From positions 62,001 through 126,000 of the forward strand of contig DATMYR010000088.1 in the NCBI GenBank assembly GCA_035560815.1: a stretch of 64,000 nucleotides of DNA. Reading direction: 5' to 3'. Shown one piece after another: positions 34,518-43,166 of the stretch (position 1 is its first letter; every line of letters begins with the position of its first letter). The position numbers and the translations under genes are program-made. The notes beneath the pieces were generated by a model. It did no database searches. It was not told the origin of the DNA and saw nothing but the letters and a program-made list of their open reading frames with translations. This DNA comes from UBA5314 sp035560815 (GTDB lineage Bacteria; Bacillota; Syntrophomonadia; Syntrophomonadales; Syntrophomonadaceae).

Positions 34518-34559
34518 TTCTTTTTGATTCGCTTGTTGCATGCTTGTCATCCAAAAGAA
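34518..34559. repeat. Hairpin, possibly decayed REP-like element or terminator
   Basis: TTCTTTTTGAT (34518-34528) pairs with ATCCAAAAGAA (34549-34559) apart from one or two non-canonical pairs. The preceding GACGGTTC recalls the GGACGGTxCTT core. It lies between the MBL gene and the T-box promoter. Confidence 0.4.
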
Positions 34560-34562
34560 GAC

Positions 34563-34591
34563 TTTACAGGGGTGCAGCCCTGTGCTATAAT
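34563..34591 (+). promoter_or_regulatory. Sigma-A promoter of the aroF-pheA operon
   Basis: TTTACA (34563-34568), a 17-nt spacer and TATAAT (34586-34591) preceded by TGC (extended -10). Transcription should start near 34598, just before the T-box leader. Confidence 0.75.
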
Positions 34592-34599
34592 TTCTTCAA

Positions 34600-34885
34600 G
34601 TCCATATCATCACAGGCAATGATGAAGTAAAGTAGCTGCAGGGAATTGTACAGAGAGGGGATGCCACCGGCTGTAAGCATCTCTATAAGGAAGCGCAGTG
34701 AAGTTCACTTCGGAGCACCCGGCTGAAACATAGCAAGTAGGTCGTGGCGGAACTCCCACCGTTACAGGGGAGGGGATATCGGAGTCAACCTGTATCTTTG
34801 ATTAAGCGGGCCTTTCGGCAAAATGGGTGGTACCGCGGGAGCAATGCAAGCTTCTCGTCCCATAGGAATGAGAGGCTTTTTTATT
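34600..34885 (+). ncRNA. T-box leader, phenylalanine type (complete)
   Basis: Stem I shows the GAAGTAAAGTAG base, the AGAGAG...GGCTGTAAG distal loop region and a specifier loop TGAAG-TTC-ACTTCGG with TTC at 34704-34706, reading as Phe. The T-box sequence GGGTGGTACCGCGGG is at 34825-34839, followed by a terminator hairpin and T-run (about 34850-34884). Uncharged tRNA-Phe would pair with TTC and the T-box and favour the antiterminator. Downstream aroF and pheA (Phe synthesis) agree with the specifier. Confidence 0.93.
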
Positions 34886-35002
34886 TCAAGAAAAAGGTGG
34901 AGATCCTGTATCCTGCAATGAGCTGGCTTTGTGCAAACAGGGTGGTACCGCGGGCAGGTTTATACCTCTCGTCCCTACTAGGGACGAGAGGTTTTTATTT
35001 TA
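34886..35002 (+). promoter_or_regulatory. Second T-box antiterminator/terminator module without its own Stem I
   Basis: A second T-box sequence (AGGGTGGTACCGCGGG, 34939-34954) is followed by a perfect 13-bp terminator stem (34964-34976 with 34980-34992) and TTTTATTTT. Only about 55 nt separate it from the first terminator, too little for a normal Stem I with a specifier loop. The leader therefore has one tRNA reader and two decision hairpins in series. Confidence 0.85.
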
Positions 35003-35015
35003 AGGAGGTAGTTTT

Positions 35016-35858
35016 ATGAAGACTTTACAAGCTCTACAGGATAAAGAGATGCTGGTAAGCAGGAAAGCCCAGGCTGAAGATACATGTGTGCAGGTTGGAG
35101 CCTGCAGCCTGGGTGGAGAACAAATTGGGGTCATAGCCGGGCCTTGCGCGGTTGAAAACGAGGAAATACTCCGAGAGACGGCTTTCAAGGTAAGAGCAGC
35201 CGGGGCCTCCATGCTCAGAGGTGGGGCATTTAAACCACGTACTTCCCCTTATAGCTTCCAGGGTCTGGGCCTGAAAGGATTGCAGCTGCTGGCCAGGGTG
35301 GGTGAAGATATGAATATGCCAGTGGTTAGCGAGTTGTTAGACAGTGATGATATGGATGCCATGGTTGAGCATGTGGACGTGATCCAGGTAGGAGCCAGGA
35401 ATATGCAGAACTTCTCCCTTCTGCGCAAGTTGGGTCGGATCAATAAACCGGTTATTTTAAAACGTGGTATGGCTGCAACCATAGAGGAGTGGCTGCTGGC
35501 TGCCGAATACATTTTGAATGGCGGCAACCGGGATGTTATTTTATGTGAGAGGGGCATCCGTTCCAGTGAGCCCTGGACCAGAAACACCCTTGACCTCTCA
35601 GCGGTAGCCCTGGTGAAAACTCTTTCTCACCTTCCGGTTATCGTGGATCCCAGTCATGCCACCGGCGTAAGATGTCTGGTTGCGCCCATGGCCAGGGCTG
35701 CGATTGCAGCCGGTGCGGACGGATTGATGATCGAAGTGCATCCCTACCCGGAAAAGGCTCTTTCCGATGGAGAACAGTCCCTGACTCCGGCCGAATTCAG
35801 CCTGACCATGCGGCAGATGGATGGGCTGGCCCGGGCGGTAGGAAGGAGGATGCACTAA
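35016..35858 (+). CDS. aroF: 3-deoxy-7-phosphoheptulonate (DAHP) synthase, type I-beta
   Basis: First enzyme of the shikimate pathway (phosphoenolpyruvate plus erythrose-4-phosphate). The 280-aa protein is of the KDO8P synthase-like type: GPCAVEN (42-48), GGAFKPRTSPYSFQGLG, VIQVGARNMQN, LKRGMAATIEEW and VDPSHATG. Its N-terminal extension of about 35 residues is shorter than the ferredoxin-like regulatory domain of Thermotoga DAHP synthase. ATG 35016 lies behind AAGGAGG, right after the T-box leader. It overlaps pheA by one base. Confidence 0.94.
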   Translation: MKTLQALQDKEMLVSRKAQAEDTCVQVGACSLGGEQIGVIAGPCAVENEEILRETAFKVRAAGASMLRGGAFKPRTSPYSFQGLGLKGLQLLARVGEDMNMPVVSELLDSDDMDAMVEHVDVIQVGARNMQNFSLLRKLGRINKPVILKRGMAATIEEWLLAAEYILNGGNRDVILCERGIRSSEPWTRNTLDLSAVALVKTLSHLPVIVDPSHATGVRCLVAPMARAAIAAGADGLMIEVHPYPEKALSDGEQSLTPAEFSLTMRQMDGLARAVGRRMH

Positions 35859-36676
35859 TGGCTTATGCAGTACTGGGGCCCAGGGGAACTTTCAGCGAGG
35901 AAGCCGCTCAGATCTACTGGGGAGATACGGCTCACCTGTGTACAGTTTCAAACATTCCCGAACTTTTTGCCCTGGTGGAATCCGGGCAGGTGGCAGGGGG
36001 CCTGGTTCCTATAGACAATACCATGGCAGGGTCAATCGAGCCGACCATGGACTGTCTGGCCAGCAATCATATTGCCATCAGCGGGGAGATCAGCATACCC
36101 ATACAGCAGCACCTCATGGCTTGCAGGAAATACCAGCTTGAAGAGATAGAGCTTTTGATATCTCAGCCGGCCGCCTTACAGCAATGCGAAGAGTTTATAC
36201 GGGAGAATATGCCCGGAGTGAGAACAGAGATTGCTGACAGTACAACCCGGGCTGCTCAACTGGCGATGCTTGAAAAGCGTCCGGCTGCTGCCATTGCCAA
36301 CCGGCAAGCAGCCCAGCTTTATGGGTTGCAGATCATCTGCCCCGACATTGCTGGAGCCGGCAATGTCACCCGCTTTATTCATATAACCCAGGAGACTGAA
36401 AAGGACCAGGGTGAAAAATGCAGTCTGATTTTTTCTCTGGCTGATCGGCCCGGAGCTCTTTATGAAACTCTGGGGGTTTTTGCCCGTCGAAATATCAACA
36501 TGGCCAAGATTGAATCCCGGCCTAACCGTCGACACCCGGCCAGTTTCTGGTTTTATGTTGAGCTGACAATGATGGAAGGCCGGGCTGATCGAGAAGAGAT
36601 GTTGAGAGAATTGAAGAGTTATTGCGATAGTTTGAAATATCTAGGGTCTTACAAAGCTATAACCTGCGATGGCTAA
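35858..36676 (+). CDS. pheA: Prephenate dehydratase
   Basis: Makes phenylpyruvate from prephenate, the committed step to phenylalanine. The 272-aa single-function enzyme (no chorismate mutase domain) has catalytic T171-R-F in NVTRFIH and a C-terminal ACT domain (about 187-268) with the Phe-binding ESRP motif (219-222), which predicts feedback inhibition by Phe. ATG 35858 shares its A with the aroF stop; SD GGAAGGAGGA. Control is thus double: T-box on tRNA-Phe charging and ACT on free Phe. Confidence 0.95.
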   Translation: MAYAVLGPRGTFSEEAAQIYWGDTAHLCTVSNIPELFALVESGQVAGGLVPIDNTMAGSIEPTMDCLASNHIAISGEISIPIQQHLMACRKYQLEEIELLISQPAALQQCEEFIRENMPGVRTEIADSTTRAAQLAMLEKRPAAAIANRQAAQLYGLQIICPDIAGAGNVTRFIHITQETEKDQGEKCSLIFSLADRPGALYETLGVFARRNINMAKIESRPNRRHPASFWFYVELTMMEGRADREEMLRELKSYCDSLKYLGSYKAITCDG

Positions 36677-36715
36677 TTACCCTGGTCAAGTCCCACGATG
36701 AAGGGAGACCTAAGT

Positions 36716-38200
36716 TTGCGAGTCAATTTGATATTACACCCTGAAGAGCTTTATGATCACGTGCATGAGTTAATCCGCATGGCTTTTCCCGGCTGTCAGA
36801 TCATAAGGGAGGAGGCCGGGAGCGGTGATGTCGATATACACCTGGAACGTCAAACCTGCCCTGGGAAGGCTGACTTTTCCGGCCGGGTTGAGGGAGACGG
36901 TTTTCAGGGCAGCAACCAGGATGTTTTTACCTGGGATGACGGGCCGGGTAATGACCGCCGCCAGTTAAGCCGTGCCGCCCGCCGCTTTGTGTACGACCTT
37001 CTGGTTGACGTGCTGGGTCGGGAGATTAATAGCTATGGAACCCTCACCGGAATGCGCCCAGTGAAACTAGTGCACATCTTCTTGGATCAAGGATTTAAAC
37101 TGGCAGCTATCCAGGAAAAATTAGAGCAGGATTTTCGATTGGGGGAAGACAAAGCCCGATTGTTAGTGGAAGTAGCAGGTCATAACCGTCCTTTCCTGGA
37201 AGCTGCTGATGCCAACCCGAGAGCGGTATCCTTATATGTGGGCATTCCATTTTGTCCCAGCCGCTGCTATTATTGCTCTTTCCCGGGAGCGGTCCTGAAA
37301 AACTATGAACAGGAAATCAAACCATTCCTGGTGGCGTTACACCGGGAGATGAAAGAAATAGCTGCCAGCCTGGGGGAACTGGGCTTGACGGTTGAATCCA
37401 TATATCTAGGTGGAGGCACCCCTACCGTGCTTTCTGAGGGGGATTTAGCTAATTTACTGGCCTGTTTGCACCAGTACTACATTTCCCCGGCCACAAAAGA
37501 AATCACCGTAGAGGCGGGCCGGCCCGACACTCTCACTCCAGGCAAACTCCGGCTGCTGCAGGAAATGGGAATAAACCGGGTCTGCATCAATCCTCAAACC
37601 ATGCATGAATCTACCCTGATCCGGATTGGAAGAAATCATACTTTGAAGGGAGTGGTGGAAGCCAGCGAATGGGCCCGGGCCGCCGGTATAGAACATTTGA
37701 ATATGGATCTGATCGTAGGCCTTCCCGGTGAAGGTCTGCAAGAAAACATGCACACAGCAGAACAAATCCTCAAACTCAAACCTGATAATATCACGGTCCA
37801 CACCCTGGCCGTGAAACGAGGATCCAGCCTGGCCATTCAGGAGGGATTATCACGACTGGGTGAGAAAGAAAAGGAGGTGCAATCCAGCGTTGATTTCTTC
37901 GCTTCCTTCCTGCGCCAGGCCGGTTATCAACCCTACTATCTATACCGGCAGAAATATATGCAGGCCAGCCTGGAGAACATCGGGTATGCGGTACCCGGGA
38001 GTTTTAGCCTGTATAATATTCAGGTGATGGAAGAGCGCCAGACCCTGATCGGTTTGGGCGGGGGAGCAGGAAGCAAATTCCTAAACCGGGCCGATGCAAG
38101 CCTGACATCTTTTTATAATCCCAAAAACCCGGTCAGTTACTGTGCAAACCTGGATCGCCTTATAAGCGGCAAAGTTGACAAGCTCCGGGGCTTACATTAG
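36716..38200 (+). CDS. hemZ: Coproporphyrinogen dehydrogenase HemZ (oxygen-independent, radical SAM)
   Basis: 494-aa HemN-like radical SAM protein of the HemZ subfamily. The [4Fe-4S] motif is CPSRCYYCSFP (Cys180, 184, 187), with YLGGGTPTVL, VEAGRPDT and LIVGLPGE downstream, and a HemZ-type N-terminal domain of about 170 residues. TTG 36716 is 7 nt from AAGGGAG; the ATG at 36698 lacks an SD. In Bacillus HemZ is an anaerobic coproporphyrinogen oxidase, but HemZ subgroup members in anaerobes may have other radical functions, including heme chaperone roles. Position before hisS is common in Clostridia. Confidence 0.88.
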   Translation: MRVNLILHPEELYDHVHELIRMAFPGCQIIREEAGSGDVDIHLERQTCPGKADFSGRVEGDGFQGSNQDVFTWDDGPGNDRRQLSRAARRFVYDLLVDVLGREINSYGTLTGMRPVKLVHIFLDQGFKLAAIQEKLEQDFRLGEDKARLLVEVAGHNRPFLEAADANPRAVSLYVGIPFCPSRCYYCSFPGAVLKNYEQEIKPFLVALHREMKEIAASLGELGLTVESIYLGGGTPTVLSEGDLANLLACLHQYYISPATKEITVEAGRPDTLTPGKLRLLQEMGINRVCINPQTMHESTLIRIGRNHTLKGVVEASEWARAAGIEHLNMDLIVGLPGEGLQENMHTAEQILKLKPDNITVHTLAVKRGSSLAIQEGLSRLGEKEKEVQSSVDFFASFLRQAGYQPYYLYRQKYMQASLENIGYAVPGSFSLYNIQVMEERQTLIGLGGGAGSKFLNRADASLTSFYNPKNPVSYCANLDRLISGKVDKLRGLH

Positions 38201-38237
38201 AATTATCCAAGGAATAACTTGGTTGGGAGGCGGATTC

Positions 38238-39521
38238 ATGGACATTAAAGCCCCTCGGGGCACCTATGACATCCTGCCGGCGGAAGCCCTCAAATGGCAG
38301 CATATGGAAATGATAATGAGGCAGACCGCTGCCCGTTTTGGCTATCAGGAGGTCCGCACCCCTATCTTTGAGAATACTGAGCTTTTTCAACGGGGAGTGG
38401 GAGAAAGCACTGATATTGTCAGTAAAGAAATGTACACCTTCGCTGATAAATCTAAGCGCAGCCTGACACTAAGGCCCGAAGGCACCGCCTCGGCAGTCCG
38501 TTGTCTTATCGAACACCGTATATACAGCGGCGTCTTACCCGTCAAGTGGTTTTACTCCGGTCCCATGTTTCGCTATGATCGTCCCCAGGCAGGGAGATAC
38601 CGACAGTTTCACCAGTTTGGTGTAGAAGCTTTTGGCAGCACATCTCCAGAATTGGATGCGGAAATCATCATCCTTATGCTGGAGATCCTGGTACGTTTGG
38701 GGCTGGATGGTTCTGAGTTACATATCAACTCTGTGGGTTGTCCAGTATGCCGGCAGAGTTATCGGGAACGACTTATCGAACACATCAGTCCCCATAAAGA
38801 CCACTTGTGCAGAGATTGCCAGCAGCGTTATCAGCAGAACCCGCTGCGGGTGCTGGACTGCAAAGAGGTGGAGTGCCAGCAGGTTATTGCTGGTTTCCCC
38901 CACATTGTAGACAGCCTATGCCCGGATTGCCAGGAGCACTACCGTATTGTACAGGAATACCTATCCAGCAATGGAGTGGCTTATATCCAGGATCATCAAC
39001 TAGTCCGGGGCCTTGACTACTATACAAATACGGCCTTTGAAGTACATTTGCCGGGAATTGGTGCTCAGAGCGCCATCGGTGGTGGAGGACGCTACAACGG
39101 TCTGGTTCAAGCCTGCGGTGGACCGGATATACCAGGCATCGGCTTTGCCCTGGGTATGGAACGTATTCTACTGGCTCTGGAACAGCAGAATCTTCAATCA
39201 TCATCAACGACCCCCTGTGACATTTTTGTGATAAGCATGGGAGAGGAATGGTCAGAAACCGCATTTCACCTGCTGCAGGAACTGCGTCAGGCCGGTTATA
39301 AAGCTGATAAAGACTACAACCAGCGCAGCCCCAAAGCGCAGATGAAGCATGCTGACCGAATGAGAGCCCGTGTGGTGCTCTTTCTGGGAGAAGAGGAAGT
39401 AAAAACAGGCATGGTAAGCCTGAAGAATATGGCGGACAGCCAGCAGGTCCAGGTGCCTCGACCCCTCCTGCTGAAAACCCTCCATTCATATCTCACGTCC
39501 AAGGAGGAGGAAGAAGGCTAG
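38238..39521 (+). CDS. hisS: Histidyl-tRNA synthetase
   Basis: 427-aa class II synthetase: N-terminal PRGTYDILP, motif 2 with RPEGTASAVR, then FRYDRPQAGRYRQFHQFGVE, histidine motifs LVRGLDYYTN and GGGRYNGL, motif 3 GFALGMERIL, and the C-terminal anticodon domain. It has a CxxC pair in the insertion domain (CRDC, CPDC). ATG 38238 behind GGGAGG. Its stop abuts the aspS ATG, the usual hisS-aspS pair. Confidence 0.96.
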   Translation: MDIKAPRGTYDILPAEALKWQHMEMIMRQTAARFGYQEVRTPIFENTELFQRGVGESTDIVSKEMYTFADKSKRSLTLRPEGTASAVRCLIEHRIYSGVLPVKWFYSGPMFRYDRPQAGRYRQFHQFGVEAFGSTSPELDAEIIILMLEILVRLGLDGSELHINSVGCPVCRQSYRERLIEHISPHKDHLCRDCQQRYQQNPLRVLDCKEVECQQVIAGFPHIVDSLCPDCQEHYRIVQEYLSSNGVAYIQDHQLVRGLDYYTNTAFEVHLPGIGAQSAIGGGGRYNGLVQACGGPDIPGIGFALGMERILLALEQQNLQSSSTTPCDIFVISMGEEWSETAFHLLQELRQAGYKADKDYNQRSPKAQMKHADRMRARVVLFLGEEEVKTGMVSLKNMADSQQVQVPRPLLLKTLHSYLTSKEEEEG

Positions 39522-41285
39522 ATGAAAAGAACACACAGTGCGGCAGCTATTAACCTTGATCTGAAAGGACAGGAAGTGACCCTCAACGGCTGGGTGGATA
39601 CCCGCCGCGACCACGGAGGACTGATCTTTGTTGACTTACGTGATAGGTCCGGTATTATCCAGGTGGTCTTTAGCCCTGAGGTCGATGAGCAAGCATTTCA
39701 TCTGGCTGAGCAAATTCGCAGTGAGTATGTGATAGCAGTAGCCGGTCAGGTACGTGCCCGCCCTGAAGGAACCCGGAATCCGAATTTGAAAACCGGCGAT
39801 GTTGAAGTATATGCCTCTCGACTTACAGTATTCAGTAAGGCCAAAACACCTCCTTTCTATATTGAAGACAACATCGATGTAGATGAGACACTGCGTTTAA
39901 AATACCGGTACCTGGATCTACGACGCAAGGAAATGAAAAATAACCTGATGCTGCGCCACCGTGTGGTGCAGAAGATCAGGACCTTTCTCGATGACCAGGG
40001 TTTTATTGATATCGAGACACCGATTCTTATGAACAGTACACCGGAAGGGGCCAGGGATTATCTGGTCCCCAGCCGTGTCCATCCGGGCCAATTCTTTGCG
40101 CTACCCCAATCTCCTCAGACCTTCAAGCAGATTTTGATGGTGGCGGGGATGGAAAAGTATTATCAGATCGCTCGCTGTTTTCGGGATGAAGACCTGAGGG
40201 CTGACCGCCAGCCTGAATTCACGCAGCTGGACATGGAAATGTCGTTTATCGATGAGGAAGACATCTTTACCCTGGTGGAGAAAATGATGCAGGAAGTCTT
40301 TCAGATTACCCGGGGAGATCAGATATCAATACCCATTCCCCGCCTAACTTATGCCGAAGCCATGAGCAAATATGGCAGCGACAAACCGGACCTGCGCTTT
40401 GATCTGCCTATTGTTGACCTGACCAGCCTCCTTGAGGGAGTCGAATTTAAAGTCTTTGCCTCTGCTATCAGCAGCGGAGGGGTGGTAAGGGCTATCAATG
40501 CCAAAGGCTGCGCTTCCTTTTCTCGCAAGGAAATTGATGGCCTTGGTCAAATGGCAGTAGACAACGGAGCCAAAGGCATGGCCTGGATTATCGTAGGGGA
40601 AAATGAACTGCGTTCGCCTATTACCAAATTCTTAACCCAGGCTCAAATGGACTCCATTCTGGAGGCCTTGGATGCCCAACCCGGGGATCTACTGTTATTT
40701 GGTGCCGACCAAGCCCGGATTGTAGCTCGTGTCCTGGGATTCTTGAGGTTGGAGCTGGCCAGACGCCTGAATTTAATCAATGAGGAAGAGCTGAGTTTCT
40801 GTTGGGTGGTTGATTTCCCGCTTTTGGAATATGATGAAGAAGAAAAGCGTTATGTAGCTATGCATCACATGTTTACTTCCCCCTGCCTGGAGGATCTGCA
40901 CCTTATTGATCACGAACCTGGACAGGTTAGAGCCCGGGCCTACGACCTGATTTTAAATGGCACCGAGATAGGTGGAGGCAGCATTCGTATATACCAGAGA
41001 GAGATTCAGGAGAAAATGTTTTCCGTGATCGGGATGAGCGAGGAAGAAAGCCGTGAGAAATTCGGCTTTATGTTGGAAGCCTTTGAGTATGGAACTCCGC
41101 CCCATGGCGGAATTGCTTTCGGCATAGACCGCTTGCTTATGATTATGGCTGGTCGCCATAGTATACGAGATGTCATTGCCTTCCCCAAGACCCAGAGTGC
41201 ATCGTGCCCCATGACCGGAGCGCCGTCCCAGGTGAGTCCCAAGCAACTGCGCGAACTGTCTATAAAGATGCGGGAAAAGCAGTAA
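39522..41285 (+). CDS. aspS: Aspartyl-tRNA synthetase
   Basis: 587-aa bacterial-type class II synthetase with an N-terminal OB-fold anticodon domain (about 1-105), catalytic core (TPEGARDYLVPSR, FRDEDLRADRQPEFTQLD), the GAD insertion (about 290-410) and motif 3 GIAFGIDRLLMI. Whether it is discriminating (Asp only) or also charges tRNA-Asn cannot be settled by eye. SD is GGAGG within the hisS 3' end. Confidence 0.96.
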   Translation: MKRTHSAAAINLDLKGQEVTLNGWVDTRRDHGGLIFVDLRDRSGIIQVVFSPEVDEQAFHLAEQIRSEYVIAVAGQVRARPEGTRNPNLKTGDVEVYASRLTVFSKAKTPPFYIEDNIDVDETLRLKYRYLDLRRKEMKNNLMLRHRVVQKIRTFLDDQGFIDIETPILMNSTPEGARDYLVPSRVHPGQFFALPQSPQTFKQILMVAGMEKYYQIARCFRDEDLRADRQPEFTQLDMEMSFIDEEDIFTLVEKMMQEVFQITRGDQISIPIPRLTYAEAMSKYGSDKPDLRFDLPIVDLTSLLEGVEFKVFASAISSGGVVRAINAKGCASFSRKEIDGLGQMAVDNGAKGMAWIIVGENELRSPITKFLTQAQMDSILEALDAQPGDLLLFGADQARIVARVLGFLRLELARRLNLINEEELSFCWVVDFPLLEYDEEEKRYVAMHHMFTSPCLEDLHLIDHEPGQVRARAYDLILNGTEIGGGSIRIYQREIQEKMFSVIGMSEEESREKFGFMLEAFEYGTPPHGGIAFGIDRLLMIMAGRHSIRDVIAFPKTQSASCPMTGAPSQVSPKQLRELSIKMREKQ

Positions 41286-41323
41286 TCTACCGAGGCTGGG
41301 GGATTAAACCAGGACCGATCGAC

Positions 41324-41352
41324 TTGAAACAAACCGAAATTTATGGTATTAT
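41324..41352 (+). promoter_or_regulatory. Promoter of the 6S RNA gene
   Basis: TTGAAA (41324-41329), a 17-nt spacer and TATTAT (41347-41352), a near-consensus housekeeping promoter. Transcription should start around 41359. Confidence 0.65.
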
Positions 41353-41359
41353 TTTATCG

Positions 41360-41558
41360 AGTTAATGAGGATTTTTGAGATAAATCCCTGCTGTGTGCGT
41401 GAATTGCCGACAAGTTATTTCCAACACCTATGATAAGGGAGCCTGTCTCCATATGCAGCCTGCAAGCCCATTAATTGGGACACAATAAGCATATGGGAGG
41501 GCACCCACCTGAGTTTTCAGGTTTTAACATCGGCATCACGGCTCGGTGGGGTTTCTGT
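41360..41558 (+). ncRNA. ssrS: 6S RNA (global regulator of RNA polymerase)
   Basis: A long, rod-like folded transcript between aspS and paaK. The outer stem pairs AAATCCC (41382-41388) with GGGGTTT (about 41548-41554); CGTG/CACG and GCCG (41406-41409)/CGGC (41531-41534) continue it. After an open central region come CTCCATATGC/GCATATGGGAG and a CCCAATTGGG-type end loop, and the 3' side carries the hairpin CCTGAGTTTTCAGG. T-rich sequence follows. Position next to aspS matches Bacillus 6S-1 (bsrA). 6S RNA mimics an open promoter and sequesters sigma-A polymerase. Confidence 0.8.
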
Positions 41559-41570
41559 TTTTATTTTTCG

Positions 41571-41851
41571 GTGACAACCTGGCTGCTCGCTCCGGGTAGG
41601 CATAGATTTTCATCCTTCCTGAAACCCTCCAAAGAAAATTCTGGATACTTCATTCCCGTTTTGGAATATCATCAGTACTTAGAAATGAGTCAGGATGCCT
41701 GATGCTGTAATATAGTATTAATCTTACTTATGTTTAGTTGGATTCAGTCTTATTTGGAAATGAATTTGGATCCTGGGAAAAAGACGTCCGTTTGCAGCGT
41801 CATGGATAAATTTACCTGGCGGGCAGGATAAACGAAATAGGAGGCAGAATA
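41571..41851 (+). other. Intergenic leader before paaK, nothing firm
   Basis: About 280 bp of mixed sequence between the 6S RNA gene and paaK. It should hold the paaK promoter, but I see no convincing -35/-10 pair, no riboswitch and no small gene. A strong SD (TAGGAGG) precedes the paaK ATG. Confidence 0.5.
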
Positions 41852-43153
41852 ATGAATTACTGGAATAAAGAAAAGGAATGTATGCCCCGTGAAGAGTTGG
41901 AAAAGCTGCAGTTAAGGAGACTCAAAGAGACTGTATACCGGGTGTATTCCTTTGTTCCAGCCTATAAGGCAAAAATGGATGAAGCCGGGGTTAAGCCCCA
42001 GGATATAAATTGTCTGGCGGATCTCAAATATCTGCCCTTTCTTACAAAAAAGGATTTTCGCGATAATTATCCCTTCGGTCTGCTGGCCGTCCCTATGAGT
42101 GATGTGGTAAGGATCCAGTCTTCTTCCGGTACTACCGGCAAACCAACCGTAGCCTGTTATACCAAGAATGACATTGATAACTGGGCTGAAATGATGGCTC
42201 GAGGTTTGACCAACGCAGGGGCCACCCGTGATTCGGTGATTCAAATTACCTGGGGGTACGGGCTTTTTACCGGAGGTTTGGGAGGTCACTACGGGGCAGA
42301 AAAAATTGGCGCCTCAGTTCTTCCGGCATCAGGCGGAAACACCAAGCGTCAGGTAATGTTAATGCATGATTATGGCGTTACTATGCTCGGTTGTACACCT
42401 TCCTATGCCCTGGTCATTTATGAAGAATTAATGAAGCTGGGATTAGATCGTTCCGAATTCAAACTCAAATCAGGATTATTTGGAGCCGAGCCCTGGTCGG
42501 AAAATATGCGCAAAGAGATCGAGAATAAATGGGAAATTGATGCTTATGATGTCTATGGTATGACCGAGTTGGTGGGTCCCGGTGTGGCAATAGATTGTGC
42601 TTATAAGCAGGGACTGCATATGGCCGAAGACCATTTTATCGCTGAGATTATCAATCCGGATACCGGCGAAGTGCTCCCCGAAGGTAGTCATGGAGAACTG
42701 GTAATAACTTCTTTAACCAAAGAGGCATTTCCGGTCATTCGTTACCGCACCCGGGATTTAACCTCAATAAACCGTGAAACATGCGATTGCGGAAGGACTC
42801 ATGCTCGTATTCAAAAGATTCTGGGACGCTCGGACGATATGCTGATTATACGTGGGGTCAATGTATTTCCTTCTATGGTAGAAAGTATATTATTACAGAT
42901 ACCTGGGATTGAGCCGCAATACCAGCTTACCGTGGATCGCAAGAATAACCTGGATCGACTGGAAGTACATGTTGAAGTTTCGGAAAATGTTTTTAGTGAT
43001 GAAGTCAGGAAGTTGGAAGAACTGGAAGCCAGGATCAGCCGGGAACTGAATAGCGGTTTGGGGATAGCAGTCAAAGTGCGGCTGGTTGAACCTCAATCCA
43101 TCGAACGAAGCGAAGGCAAAGCGAAAAGAATTATTGACAATAGAACGATATAG
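41852..43153 (+). CDS. Phenylacetate-CoA ligase family protein (PaaK-like)
   Basis: 433-aa adenylate-forming acyl-CoA ligase. The ATP motif SSSGTTGKPT (about 89-98) and the YGMTE block (about 234-238) are clear; the C-terminal domain has GRSDDMLIIRGVN and the catalytic lysine region EGKAKRI. The true substrate is uncertain: archaeal and clostridial PaaK-like ligases act on phenylacetate, indoleacetate or other aryl acids. A short-spaced ACT-domain gene follows, a recurrent pair in anaerobes (from memory) that suggests feedback control by an aromatic or branched amino acid. Confidence 0.88.
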   Translation: MNYWNKEKECMPREELEKLQLRRLKETVYRVYSFVPAYKAKMDEAGVKPQDINCLADLKYLPFLTKKDFRDNYPFGLLAVPMSDVVRIQSSSGTTGKPTVACYTKNDIDNWAEMMARGLTNAGATRDSVIQITWGYGLFTGGLGGHYGAEKIGASVLPASGGNTKRQVMLMHDYGVTMLGCTPSYALVIYEELMKLGLDRSEFKLKSGLFGAEPWSENMRKEIENKWEIDAYDVYGMTELVGPGVAIDCAYKQGLHMAEDHFIAEIINPDTGEVLPEGSHGELVITSLTKEAFPVIRYRTRDLTSINRETCDCGRTHARIQKILGRSDDMLIIRGVNVFPSMVESILLQIPGIEPQYQLTVDRKNNLDRLEVHVEVSENVFSDEVRKLEELEARISRELNSGLGIAVKVRLVEPQSIERSEGKAKRIIDNRTI

Positions 43154-43166
43154 GAGGGAAGAAAAT

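Noticed and set aside
34744..35019. 91-codon plus-strand open frame before aroF
   Set aside because: It lies over the T-box elements and their terminators, has no ribosome site of its own and reads as T-box sequence.
35672..35857. Upstream in-frame extension of pheA
   Set aside because: It overlaps aroF in another frame; the ATG at 35858 has a strong SD and gives the standard prephenate dehydratase start.
38884..39489. 201-codon minus-strand open frame inside hisS
   Set aside because: It is antisense to a clear histidyl-tRNA synthetase and has low-complexity composition with no family match.
41475..41702. 75-codon plus-strand open frame after aspS
   Set aside because: It overlaps the 3' half of the 6S RNA gene and lacks an SD.
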